From assembly GCA_001414485.1 (NCBI GenBank), contig LLEY01000107.1, forward strand, positions 124,001-188,000: a stretch of 64,000 bases of DNA. The letters run 5' to 3'. The stretch comes from Calycina herbarum. Its lineage: Eukaryota; Ascomycota; Leotiomycetes; Helotiales; Pezizellaceae. The translations under genes were made by a program, and so were the position numbers. Positions 47,349 to 58,394 of the stretch are shown here, in pieces. The notes beneath the pieces were generated by a model. It had not been told where the DNA came from. It saw nothing but the letters and a program-made list of their open reading frames with translations, and searched no databases. Each line of letters begins with the position of its first letter. Position 1 is the first letter of the stretch.

Positions 47349-50300
47349 TTGGGTCGGAATTTGGATGAAGTTGGGAGAGACGGGCTACAGAAAACATCTG
47401 CGGGCTGTTGATCCGACCCGAATAATTGGAATCGATCATGGGATTTGGGATAATAATAATTGTTTGCTTATTTTGGTTAATAAAAACAAATAGGCGGGAA
47501 CTTCCAGAAATTGAGAAGGTCAAGGCGCCAAACTATTGGGATGGGATCGTTGGTTCACTTTCCTCATACGGCCAAAAAAAAAATCAAATATGATAATCGT
47601 GCAATCGATCGAGCTTGCTTTTTCTGTGATTTAGCTACCCCCAAATCGCCTTGCCATGTTCCAGGAACTCGGGACAGGTCATGTACGGAACCACTGAGTG
47701 AGTGAGTGCCGACGATCTTCTCGGGTGAGTGCAGTGCTTGCATCGCATCGCATCACATCGCTGTGACAAGAAAAAGGCAACTGCCAGACTCCTCTGTGGG
47801 GACAAACCACTTCTTATAACACTCTCAGCCCCAAGCCCGGCCCAAAAGAGGGAAAGGACAGACCCCTTTACGCACCGTGCAATTGTAATTCCCGGAGGTG
47901 ATTAGCGAGAAATTGAAGGGGGCGTTTTCTGGGATAGCTTCTTATCGGATGACAGGACCTGGGAAGTGGGCAAATTTGCCCTGCATCGGGGATAACAGGA
48001 AAACACCTTGATGGGCAATTCGTGTCTTGTACGAGTTTAGAGCGTTGCAGAAGAGGTCAAATGAGGTTAGAACTCTTGTTTGCTATCAGACGGTGATCCG
48101 CTTTGGAACCATCTTGCTGAAACAGCCGCTATGATAGAAAGTGGCAACTAAGTACGAGTTCTACAAGACCGAGCGCCACCTGCAAATGTGGAATTTTTGC
48201 GAGAGCCGCAAGAATTTCACTGAATGAGGAAACGGTATAATCCAGCCTATTAGATATGAGGCATACAAGGCAGTTTTCGTTACATTGCTTGAAAGAAGCG
48301 CTATCACCAGGAGGGTAGGAATTCGTGACTGATATCTTCTACTTGTTCGAGGAAGACTGGGAAAATCAGTTCAATTATTCTAAACAGCTAGAACAATTGG
48401 ATTCATGTCAAGCTCATTCTCCCAAGGGCGGTGGAACAGGACAGAGATTACAGTCAAGAAAGGAGGGGCATCCATTTTTGGCCCTTCAGAGGCAACCTGG
48501 TAATCCACATAGACGACGACCTGGGTATCAACTTGGGTATCACATTAGCACATCGTGACTATCAAGTGCGCTGATGAGATAGGTCAACTTAACTTGTTCC
48601 TCAAACCTCGAAGCGCTGTCCTCACCGTCACAAAACGGCTGTCACATCTTGAGAAAGGCTTTCACTGCGTTTACTGGCCGGCACTTCTCTCGCACGGACA
48701 ACCCAACGCGTCCTCCTTACTTTTTTCCAGCCTCACAGCTTCCGAATATCGTGAGAGAAAACTTCCCAACTTCCCAGCTTCCCAACTTCCCAAGATCAAG
48801 ATCAAGATCCCGCCGAGCCGATCACTGAACCAGAGTCCAAACAGGCCCGAAAGCTAAAAGTAACAAAACAACACGGATATTTATATAGTGGCGCGGAAAT
48901 TTGTGTGAAGGACGACGATTGAGACTCAATCTTTGTTTTCCTGGTACCGATTATGGGGTCTCGGCTTCCTAATATAAAGCCCTGTCTACACCTCTTGTTG
49001 AAGTGGACATGTGAAATAACTAGACAGACCAGAATGCAAAAACAAGAATAACACATCTTGGAGAGAGAAAAGCAAAAAAAAACTGGACAAAAGCAACTCT
49101 TTGTAAACTCAAACGAATGCTGAACGGCAGTCGATATATTCATACCGGAAAGTACCCAGTTCCCCAGGGATCAACCATGAGCATGAGAGCCGTTTTCGCC
49201 TCGGTGGGGGGGTTGGAAGGTCTCCATCGATATCACTCACCGTTTCGACCGTCTCAGCGCCCGTTTGTAGTGGTGTCAGCGGGGGGTGTTTGAACTCTAC
49301 TCGCATGGCATTGAGTTCAAAATGATAGTTGTTCTCGGCAGCTTTTGTAATTTTGTGATTTGATTCGATTCTGTATCATCCTCGTCGTCTCGCTTGGGCC
49401 TCTTGCCTCTCAGTTTGCTCCCTCACTATGCAACGCACCAAGCACCACCCGGTTCAGCGACGGTGAGGGCAGACAGACGAGCTTTCCAAGCCCCTCCCAA
49501 AGCGTTTTCCCAGCGAGGCGACTTCCCAACTCTTTCCCAACTAGCGGGGTCTGTTCACAGCACACTGTCCAAGGACCAATGGCAGGCAGATCCGACGAAA
49601 AGTGCCACTTCAGAGCCACTGCCGCCCCTCTAAGAGGTTCAGCAGGTGGTTGATCCGAACTTGAAAGTTCAAGGTCTCAGGCCCAGGGTGGCAAGGCGAG
49701 GATAACATCTCGTCCCACGCAACGCAACCTAACAATGCATTTCCTCTCCCCAATCTTCGCCAGGAAGATCCGATGCGTATGTCTCCACCACGAAGCGGCG
49801 CCATCGGTGCTAGATTTCTGCGGACGACAACACGGGTCGGCAGACAGCCTCAGGGGATTTCTGTTCTGCTCAGGGGGAGGCCTCCAGGAACCCTACCTAC
49901 CATGAATCCTAGGCGGAGACTGAGGGGCTCTTCACAAGCTTGTTTGTATACCTCCACCTCCCCTGTGAGCTGCTCACAGTCCACTGCAGCCCCCAACCTG
50001 GGCTAAATCTGACCCGTCATCCGTGGGGTGGTCCCTAGGGGGTCCCTTACCTTAGCTTGCCCGCTACACTCGCTAGAGCTGTCTTGGTGTGGAAATCTGA
50101 ATCAACTCTCTAGATGGTGGATCACCCTCGCAGGCTCACGGCTCACACACCTAAATTTACACCCACACAAAAAAATGCACAGGGCATCTGTGTGCTTTGA
50201 GCCAGTTCCAAGAGCCACACTCGAGCAACCAGCTGCATCTCTGGCAGTCTGTTACAGGGTCCGTGACGCCCCGTAGCTCGGATGTTTGCTTGATGGTCGT

Positions 50301-50686
50301 GCTCCCCTCCCCTCCCATCCCACCTAATAAGTAACCTGGCGTTTCCAAAACCTTGAGAATGTCGTTACGCACGCCCCAGAGCAATTTGCTTTTATTATAT
50401 TATACTTCCTATGGAAAGGTCTTATGGAGATCGATCGCTTGCTCATGCTCCAGCTTCCATCCATTCCTAAGCAGATCTGAATATATCTATATATATATAG
50501 GCATGCTGATCTGGAACTATTCGCTTGCTTGCCTCGACATTACTCTTTCTCTTCAGCCTCGTACACCCCTCCTATTCTCCATTGCCAACACTCAATCGTC
50601 AGTTGAACATCTTCTTACTTTCAAAGAAACTCCAACTAACACCTTGTAGCTTGACATAAACCAACCTCAACCCACCTACCTTCAAG
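47349..50686. other. Gene-poor region, 3.3 kb
   Basis: No convincing gene. ORFs of 60-113 codons occur on both strands without protein-like pattern, and the most signal-peptide-like one (49360) lacks an ATG. Noted: a GCATCGCATCGCATCACATCGC-like run near 47742-47761, an octamer tandem repeat at 48762-48793 and an A-rich run near 49075. The right end includes CT-rich sequence and a TATATATATAG word near 50491, probably the promoter of the 54-residue gene. Confidence 0.4.
48762..48809. repeat. Short tandem repeats
   Basis: Four copies of the octamer CTTCCCAR (48762-48793) are directly followed by two and a half copies of GATCAA (48794-48809). A simple-sequence tract in non-coding DNA. Confidence 0.8.
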
Positions 50687-50851
50687 ATGTGCGAATATAC
50701 CAAGAACTATTACATCTACACTTCTTGCCAAGATCCCGGCGCCCACTTCTTTGGCACCTCCGTCGACGGCAAAAGAGAACATCGTTGCCCTCGAGGCCCT
50801 CACGAACGCTACATAGTCATGCCAGGACATTGCCCGCTTTGTACTGGGTGA
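50687..50851 (+). CDS. Small Cys-rich hypothetical protein (54 aa)
   Basis: Single-exon ORF of 54 residues in a good start context (TTCAAGATG) after a pyrimidine-rich leader. It starts MCEYTKNYYIYTSCQDPG, with Cys at 2 and 14, has a third Cys in EHRCPRGPHE, and ends with a C-x2-C pair (CPLC at 49-52). The pattern suggests one or two zinc sites. No signal peptide. Third positions are mostly C/G, as in real genes of the window. The start resembles the 87-residue protein at 4720-4983. Function unknown. Confidence 0.6.
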   Translation: MCEYTKNYYIYTSCQDPGAHFFGTSVDGKREHRCPRGPHERYIVMPGHCPLCTG

Positions 50852-53662
50852 TGGATCTCTCTGACTTTTTCGACTCGAACTTTCTACCTCTACCCTCTCC
50901 ACTTTCAACTCATGCTACAATCCATGAGCTTCTCTCGGATACCATCATTCTATTTTTTATGGCACCAACAGCTCTCCTACACCTTTCTTCTTGGGATGAT
51001 GCTACATTATTTTTTCACGACACTTCAGCGGGGCGTTCAAAGGAATTGGGATATATATTGGGATTTTCAACTTTCAGTGTGCTTGTATTCATTTTAATTG
51101 TATAACTTGCCACCACCATCGTTTTGCGGATGAGAGAGGGGCTGGATCTCCGAGTGGGCATGGGCTTTAAGGACAAGGAGATAAGGAGTTTATTTTGGGG
51201 TGATGTGAATCATCCGACACATGTGCCGATGATGGCGGGGACAACTTGGAAAAGTTATGAGAGCTTGGATATTGAAAATTGCAATATAAGACAACTGGGG
51301 GAGTAATATTTAGTTTTTTTACACACCTGGCGCAAGATATATCCAATGATGATTCGCGGGGATTACTTTTCCAATACGTAGTATACCTAGTGAAGGGTGG
51401 CGCTTCCCGCCGGAAAAGCATCTGACGTTTGTCGATTTCTTCAATATCAAAAGCATTTTATACCCCTTCAAAGACCACTAAGAGACCATTCCACTATCAG
51501 CCGGCCTCACGAGGCTCGGCAAAAACAATTTTCGGTCTCTTAGTTGGGAGCTGATCACACGCTCGAGGCCCACCAATAAAGTTCAACCCCCTGGATAACC
51601 AGTTTTCCTTATTCTTTGGACGACATGCGAAGCCAACAATGATGAGGTGAGCTGTATATTGAAATATGTCGTCAGTTGCTGCACCATAATCCAAACCAAA
51701 GCAACTCTTGTTTACAAAAAGCTGGTGCCTGCTGGGTTCGGCGACGGCAGTTCTGTTCGTTCAGTTCCTGGGATGCTAGACTGTGGGGAGATACGACAAG
51801 GGAGACGAAGCTTCAACTTCTTGCTCCCTCGCCTTGGCTGATTGATTGCCGCCAAGGGCGTATACGTAGGGTTCAAGGGCACCCAGCCCAGGGTAACACT
51901 TCCTCACTTCCTGGCCTGGCCTGGCCTGGTTCCTTCCCGCTGCAGCAAGATCTTGACAGCGCTTGTGAACCAATGTAACACTGCAAGTGCATGTACATAG
52001 GTTCTCTCTAGGTCCTACCCAGGACTACCCAGAACCATCGAACCATCTACAGTTCTCAAGAACGTTATTATTCTGCTCCTCCCCCAATCATTATCAGCTG
52101 AGCGGCTTTCCGGGTCCCCGAAGCCCGAAATGTCTTGTTTCTTTACTTCTGGTTGTTGCTTGCGAGAATGGCGTGAAGCAAGGGATCCGGATTCCGCCCT
52201 CGTTCCACTCAAATATAATTTACAACGTCGATTAGAAATGTTTGAGTGGAGAGGGATGGAGAGCCTTGCGAAAATCGGAAATGTGGAATCTGAAAAAAGG
52301 GGGGGTTTATAGTCGCGCTAACAGCACGCTAAACCGCTTGGAGCAAACGGTTCGTTGAATCACACCAGCGGTGCAACGTTCTTTACTCGACCGAGGGCTG
52401 ACCTGTCCTGAATAACTTCAATGCATGGCTGTTGCTTGTTGCGGCACCTCTTGCGTACATTCCCGAGCTGCGTTCTGTATGCACGATGCAGCTACCTACA
52501 GTTACGGCACTGGAATCATATCAGACAATTGGTAGTCTATTTACAGGGTCCCACGGGCCGATCTATTCATGGGACGCTGATGGTGGAGGAGGGAAGGGGG
52601 AGGTGCAGTGCATACGATCGCACTTCGCATTTCAGTCCAGAAGGAGACATTGGCCGGTTGACAATTGTTTGATGGTCGGTCCTAAGTCTACAAAGTCTAA
52701 CGTATACTACCTAGGCTTTCTACACCTCGGACTAGTTCAAACAAAAGCATCAAGAGATACAAGTGTATTGCATAGTTCTCCAACCGCGGGGGTGGGCCCC
52801 TCGCCTTGCCCTTTACTACGTATATGGGAACATATTACTTGCATTGATATGATGGGAAACATAGCTGGGCATCTATACCCGCGGGAAACGCAGCCAGCTG
52901 CGGTTTGGTCAGCGTCAGCTAAGCAGTTCTACCACTTCCTGACAGCTTCATCCTGGCGGTTACAATTGTTGATCATCCGTTACTCGTTTCGACCCAGCTT
53001 GTTTTGGCAACAAGAGGCTCGACGAGTCCAAGTTGGGCAGAAACTGTCAGGCAGGTATCCTTACCTTTCTACACGTCGTAATTCATGATGTCAAGATGGA
53101 AGAATCTTTTCGTTCTCCACCTCAAAATGCTTTGGTCAGATTTCATATGCATCAAACACCTCCACTTCGAGAAAATCTCGAGTCTCCTCACATTCCTGCT
53201 GAATAAAAAGCTGTCAAAGTGTCTCGGCCCATCGTACGATGATGAAACAATGGTCTGAAATATTCATTGCGGGATTAAATGCACGAGAGCAAAAGTGGTG
53301 TTGAAGTGTTTCCCAAATTCCCATCAGTGTTTCGATCAATACACCTCTCGTACACGAGAACGGATACGTGGGACGAGAAAAAGAAAAACTAGCCACGACA
53401 GGTACGTACCCCTCTCCCCCCATGGTGCTATCTCCACATTGCTACTCTTTTGAGGGACGCAGTGTTCGAGAGTAGGTCTGTGGGCTATACACCTCTGCGT
53501 ATCCGGTAAAAGCCGGATTCGGAACGTGAATCCGAATTTAGTTTCCTGTCTTTCTGCTTTTACAGATCGTAGATCGGTACTTGTAGTTTGGATCATACCG
53601 GGGGCCATGCCTTGCATAAGATGGGCTGCCAGTCGTTGCTCTTTTTCTCTTTTTCAATACTA
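50852..53662. other. Gene-poor region, 2.8 kb
   Basis: No supported gene. The longest ORF is a 218-codon frame at 52432-53088, listed separately at low confidence. A CTGGCCTGGCCTGGCCTGG micro-repeat occurs near 51909. G runs occur near 52300. Confidence 0.35.
52432..53088 (+). CDS. Orphan ORF of 218 codons, doubtful
   Basis: Open frame starting MLVAAPLAYIPELRSVC. The first residues could be a weak signal peptide. The remainder has several Cys, Trp and Arg residues and no recognisable domain, repeats or splice structure. The length is above chance for this composition but not decisive, and no promoter-like CT tract precedes it. It lies in the gene-poor stretch next to the TIR elements. Confidence 0.18.
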   Translation: MLVAAPLAYIPELRSVCTMQLPTVTALESYQTIGSLFTGSHGPIYSWDADGGGGKGEVQCIRSHFAFQSRRRHWPVDNCLMVGPKSTKSNVYYLGFLHLGLVQTKASRDTSVLHSSPTAGVGPSPCPLLRIWEHITCIDMMGNIAGHLYPRETQPAAVWSASAKQFYHFLTASSWRLQLLIIRYSFRPSLFWQQEARRVQVGQKLSGRYPYLSTRRNS

Positions 53663-53753
53663 TCCCCCCCCCCCTAAAGTAAATGTAGAGTGCACAGACA
53701 TTTAGTATGGCACAGCGGCCGTGCGCTTACATTTACTTTAGGGGGGGGGAGAG
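53663..53753. mobile_element. MITE-like element, copy 1 (91 bp)
   Basis: Non-coding element flanked by TA on both sides (53661-53662 and 53754-53755), as expected for Tc1/mariner-type insertion. The terminal inverted repeats read TCCCCCCCC...CTAAAGTAAATGTA on the left and, in reverse complement, CTCTCCCCCCCCCTAAAG on the right. The core between the repeats is identical to copy 2 at 54114. Too short to encode a transposase, so non-autonomous. Confidence 0.7.
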
Positions 53754-54113
53754 TATTTCCTGGCTCTGTTTTAAACTTTTATATCGAGGGTTCCCCCGCA
53801 ATATTTTCACTCTCGTAATCGTGGGCTCAGACTTGAGACGAAATCTCAGTTGTGTTTTGGAGTTTACCGCTGTCTGTGCTTCTTCAAGCGTATTGAATAT
53901 CACACGACGAGTTCAGATGACTTTGCACGTCTGTTATTTCATATGATCGCTTCCCTATAGATGGGCGCCTTTCGCGCGAGAGAATGCTACGCTGATGGAG
54001 TCTTAGTTCGTCGGAATATTAGCTAGGTATATACGATATGCTTTACAGCTTTGACAATGTTCGTCCGACTTGCCCCTCTTCAGCCCTCATAACAGCTAGA
54101 TTATTGATTTCTA

Positions 54114-54205
54114 CTCTCCCCCCCCCCCGGGAACTAAATGTAGAGTGCACAGACATTTAGTATGGCACAGCGGCCGTGCGCTTACATTTACTTAAGGGGG
54201 GGGAG
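54114..54205. mobile_element. MITE-like element, copy 2 (92 bp)
   Basis: Second copy, 450 bp from the first and in the same orientation, also flanked by TA (54112-54113 and 54206-54207). The core from AAATGTAGAG to CTTACATTTA is the same as in copy 1. The outer poly-C/poly-G parts differ: the left arm has CGGGAACTAAATG in place of CTAAAGTAAATG, and the right arm has CTTAAG in place of CTTTAG. Confidence 0.7.
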
Positions 54206-55985
54206 TATATCCTCAAGGGTTTCTCGCGAGAAGTGAGAGGGCATAATGCAGCAATTCCTTGAATCGAATCCACCTATAGTGAAAAAACAGGGGAAATGTT
54301 TTATATACTGGGTACAAACTTGACCAAGCTTTCCCCTCTCTTGTGTGCCTTGTTTATCATGCTCGTTGATATGAAGAGATCTCACCAATAAGTGCGCGGG
54401 CAGGTTTTCTCCATTTGGAATGCGGGATGGGCCTTATTTTCACGATCGTTGTTTGCATTGATCTTCTTGTGAGTTGTGCTTTTTTTCCCTGGGTCTCGAT
54501 GGGCCATGAATTACGAAGTACGGCGGGAAAGTTGGCTTACCCTGTAGATAATGCATCTTTACTATTGCTTTTGTATCCAGATGCGGCTTGAGATAACGAC
54601 CTGTCAATCGTCCAATTCCCCTTTTGGGTTTGTGAGGGAAAATTAAGTAACTTTGCCGAGTCCTTTTTGGATTAGTTCACCTTTCCCTGGAACCTTTTAC
54701 CAAACTTGGTTTTGTGATGGGGGAGGACTGACTTGACAGGAAACCCCCCGAAAATACGCCATCTCTCAGCTGACAGCTATATATGATAGGTATCATTTCA
54801 AACGCCCGGGGAAAATGAATCGATTGTATCAAAGACGCTCATTCTTCCCCAGTACAACTCTTAAGCATTTCCTCCCTATTCTTGACAATCAAAAAACCTC
54901 TTTCATGTCCTCTCAGCGACGACTGTCCATCGATCTTGGAATCTTACTGTAATTGGTAGTCAGATCTCCTCATCAAGAAACCCCAAGAGGTCAAGGAAAC
55001 GACCATGCAACCCCTCACTGTAGCATATTAAGAGCGCTTTCATATACCTCTCGCTAGAGGCTATGATTACCTGCTTTGATATAAGTGATTCACTCTCAGT
55101 TAATCAAGTGATTCAAGTTCCCTTTCCAAAAGATGTGACTCGAATGTAGACTCTTCAAATCCTTATCAGCTCCAGCCCAAGCCTAAAAATCAAAGTGCTC
55201 GTTTCTTTACTTACAATAGATGGAGAAGAGGAAAAGATGAATCTGTATTAATGACCGGTCTTGAACCATGGACCCCGCAGCATCTGCGCTGCATGACTTG
55301 TTTCTCAGCTATCCTACTACTTTTGAGTAAAAAGTGGGTATTTCGAGGTACAAGGGAGTAAGTAGTACATGTTGGGGGTGTGTTTCCAGGAGTTTAGTGA
55401 TTCATTCAGGTAAGGGCTGGGGAGAGTTGTAAGTGTTGTGAGGGACCGAGGAGAGTGAATTCCTTGAAGTCGAGGGAGAGAAATTGAGAGAAAGAAGAAA
55501 AGGCTAGAAGCGATAGATTCCATCTAGTCAATACTCTCAAACTACTTTGACATTATCCTAAGCTTTCTATATTACTTGGTTGTACGAATGGAAAACGGGT
55601 CTACACAGAAGACCGACAAGATTGTGGGTTGGATTTTATGAGAGAGAAGCGAGTGGGAACCTTACTGGAAGACGGAAATCTAGGAATTTTTTAAAGTAAA
55701 CTAGAGCTAAGATTCTCATTCTGATTGCATAACTTCAACACAAATATTTTTCCAAAACCAAGCTTTTTAAATGAACTCTCTGTCAACTAGCATTTTGGTG
55801 ATGAGAGGCTAGTTTCTCTTGCCATGTTTTTCAATGGGCTGATGATGAACCTATTCGTTCTTTGTTCGGGCTTAAGCTCCACGATGGGTTCAGGAAAAGG
55901 ATCCAAGAAGAGTTAAGCTTCGCCAATTTCCGTGTCCCTGATTTTAAAAGTGTGCACGAAACCACGGCATGAGCTCTTGCTACTA
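54206..55985. other. Gene-poor, AT-rich stretch
   Basis: About 1.8 kb with no supported gene. It contains a tRNA-like fragment on the minus strand near 55247-55316 that does not fold into a complete cloverleaf. Confidence 0.35.
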
Positions 55986-56166
55986 CTCGTCGGCTTATAC
56001 GTGTGTTTTGGTATTAGTTATATATTTTATTAGCGCGGGACATATATAGATTCTTTTTGCCTCCTCGCAGGGCGAGGAGGCAAAAAAATCATAAAATATC
56101 GATTCGCTAACCTAATAGATCGAATACCACTACTCACTCTCAACAACTCACGTATAAGCCGACGAG
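55986..56166. mobile_element. MITE-like foldback element (181 bp)
   Basis: Perfect 18-bp terminal inverted repeats, CTCGTCGGCTTATACGTG at the left end (55986-56003) and its exact reverse complement at 56149-56166. The ends are flanked by TA on both sides (55984-55985, 56167-56168), the usual Tc1/mariner target duplication. The centre (about 56049-56090) is a strong hairpin with the stem TTTTTGCCTCCTCGC and a three-base AGG loop. Sequences between the ends and the hairpin are partly self-complementary as well. No coding capacity. It ends 43 bp past the THI6 stop codon, so it is probably within the THI6 3' UTR or terminator. Confidence 0.82.
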
Positions 56167-56209
56167 TATGCCGAGGAAAAAGGATAAAAACTTGTACTGC
56201 ATAAAAAAT

Positions 56210-57958
56210 CTACTTGATATCTATGGCTTCAACCTTAGCCCTCGGAAGCCACGTGCTCGCTGGCGGTCCCAAACTTGGATGTTGCAACGAGGATAACTCA
56301 TCAATCAAAGCTGGAACAAAGCTCCCAGGTCCAGTAACGACTATCTGAGCCTGGCTATTTTCATTCTCAACAGCCCTCTCAGCAGCAATCTCATAAAGTA
56401 GTACTCCTGCCAAAGTAGCAACAAGTTTATCAACCCTTGAGACAGCCACCATAGTTGAGATGATAGTGCCTAGAACACAACCACTTCCTGTGATATTTCC
56501 TAGCATTTCACATCCATTGTGGATTGCGTATGTTCGCTCGCCATCACTCACAATATCAGTCGCGCTAGTCATTAAAACCACATTTCGCTCTCTTGCTGCA
56601 AGATCGCGGACGATAGTGGCTTTCTCAAGTAAAGTTGAGGTGCTGGAACCGGTATCGACTCCTTTTTGTTGTACAGACATGCCGAAGACTGTCTTAATTT
56701 CTCCTTCATTTCCTTTGATGACGTCGAAATATCCAGCAGCTAGAAGTGTTTTGACGGCATTTCTCCGCACAGCTGTTGCTCCAGCGCCCACAGGGTCAAA
56801 TACAACTGGACCGCCAGTTGAGTTGTATGCTTTCAGGGCTTTGGCATAGTTCTCGAGACCGTCTGGGGTGACAGTACCCATGTTGATGACCAAAGCACCA
56901 CCGAGTTTTGCCAGATCTGCAGCTTCCTCGCCATAGTTTGCCATGATGGGGGATGCACCGACTGCTAATGCAACGTTTGCTGCGAAGTTTTGCACGACTA
57001 GGTTTGTGATATTGTGGGAGAGGGGCTTCTGCTTTGTGACTTGTTCGAGAACGGCAGGTACTTGAGCTAGAAGTTTGGACACTTCGACCGCATTTTTATG
57101 ACTTGCTATTGATGCTGTGGCAAATGCTGGTGGCGTCTTGATGAGCCCAAGAAGATCTCTCGAAGCTTGTTTGGGATCTTCGGACGCGATGATAGCACTG
57201 ACAAGTGCAACTCCATCGAGACTCTTCTTGGGAGAAGGAGATTGATACAAAACGCGCTGGATATTTGATGAGTTGATTCCCCCGATGCAGACTGTTCGAA
57301 CATCTTTTCCTTGGACTTCAATGGCTTGGAGAATCCTCTTCGTTCCAGCTGTACCAATTATATCTTTGGTGTTTGTTTTTCTGCTAATTTTTAGAAATGC
57401 TTCCTATGGTGAGAGATAGCTTACGTTGCAGTTGGAAATATTGTCCCGATTCCAAGGTAATCAGCTCCATCTTCACAAGCCTTTTGTGCCTCTGCTACTG
57501 TAGACACAGTGACACCAATGATGGCGTCTTTTCCTAGCAGCCTTCTGGCAGTAGGAAGATCTGATTAAGTTAGGTTTGCAAGGACAGCAGACATGAGATG
57601 AGAATAAGGTCATACCTAAGTCATCTTGGCCGATATGCACACCCTCGCAGCCAACGGCAAGAGCAACATCAATCCGGTCATTGATCAAAAGTGGAACGCT
57701 GTACTTTTGAGTCACGGTATGGAGTCTTTTTGCTGTGGAAACAAGTATCGCTGTACTGCTAGTCTAGTACTTTTATAAGCAGCTCGAGTTGCATTGAAGT
57801 AAAAGGTGAGAGCATACCTTGTCTCGATATTGAACTATGCCAACACCACCTTCAAGAGCAGCTTCGACAACTTCCACGAGATCTCTATTACCCAGTATAG
57901 CTGGAGTAGAATCTGTCACCAAATAAAGTGAATAATCAACCTGGTTTGGGAGTACCAT
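56210..57958 (-). CDS. THI6: Thiamine biosynthetic bifunctional enzyme Thi6 (ThiE-ThiM fusion)
   Basis: Joins HMP-pyrophosphate and thiazole phosphate to thiamine phosphate and phosphorylates hydroxyethylthiazole, in the cytosol. Four exons, 57958-57818, 57763-57616, 57560-57425 and 57380-56210 (introns 54, 55 and 44 nt), give 531 residues. The N-terminal ThiE domain shows [49 protein letters not shown] and [20 protein letters not shown]. The C-terminal ThiM kinase shows [55 protein letters not shown] and [19 protein letters not shown]. The second exon begins with [15 protein letters not shown], placed by phase. No TPP-riboswitch signature is seen in the 140 bp before the ATG. The antisense ORF at 56460 is a shadow. 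Confidence 0.96.
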
Positions 57959-58394
57959 CTTGGATCCGTGGGTGTCAGACTATCTGATGTGGTCTAGTAT
58001 ATTTGAAGTCCTGGCTGGGTACAGCGTCTGCACTGGCAAATTGACGAGACTCGAGGAATCAGAAAAAGAGTCAAGAAGAATCAAACAACCAACTATGCAG
58101 AATTGAACATGACAAAGTTGGAGATGATTTTGGCACAGTGCTTGCAAAGCCTCAATAAATTAAAAGGGGGACAGGGTGTGTCTCTAGCAAATCACCCCGC
58201 CTTTGTAAATCCACTGACCAATAGGAAATTCCTCGCTTTGAGTTTAGCGCACTCGTTTGTCTGCCCACATCTGAGGTTCGAAAAATGTTCCAAATCGCAG
58301 GACGTGACAGACCCCAATTCTACGAAGTTAGACCCCGTCGCCGCCGCCGCCGCCGAATTCTTCGTCAACACCGGTCACCCGAGTCGATCTCATC
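57959..58394. promoter_or_regulatory. Shared divergent promoter, THI6 / eIF3m
   Basis: 436 bp between the two start codons. A CCGCC-type micro-repeat at about 58338-58354 precedes the eIF3m start. A 108-codon ORF here runs into the eIF3m gene in another frame and is not supported. Confidence 0.45.

Noticed and set aside
49360..49653. 97-codon ORF with a signal-peptide-like start
   Set aside because: It begins with TTG rather than ATG, with Pro/Ser-rich, frame-ambiguous sequence after it.
57959..58100. Possible TPP riboswitch upstream of THI6
   Set aside because: Fungal thiamine genes can carry one, but the CTGAGA and partner elements are absent from the leader.
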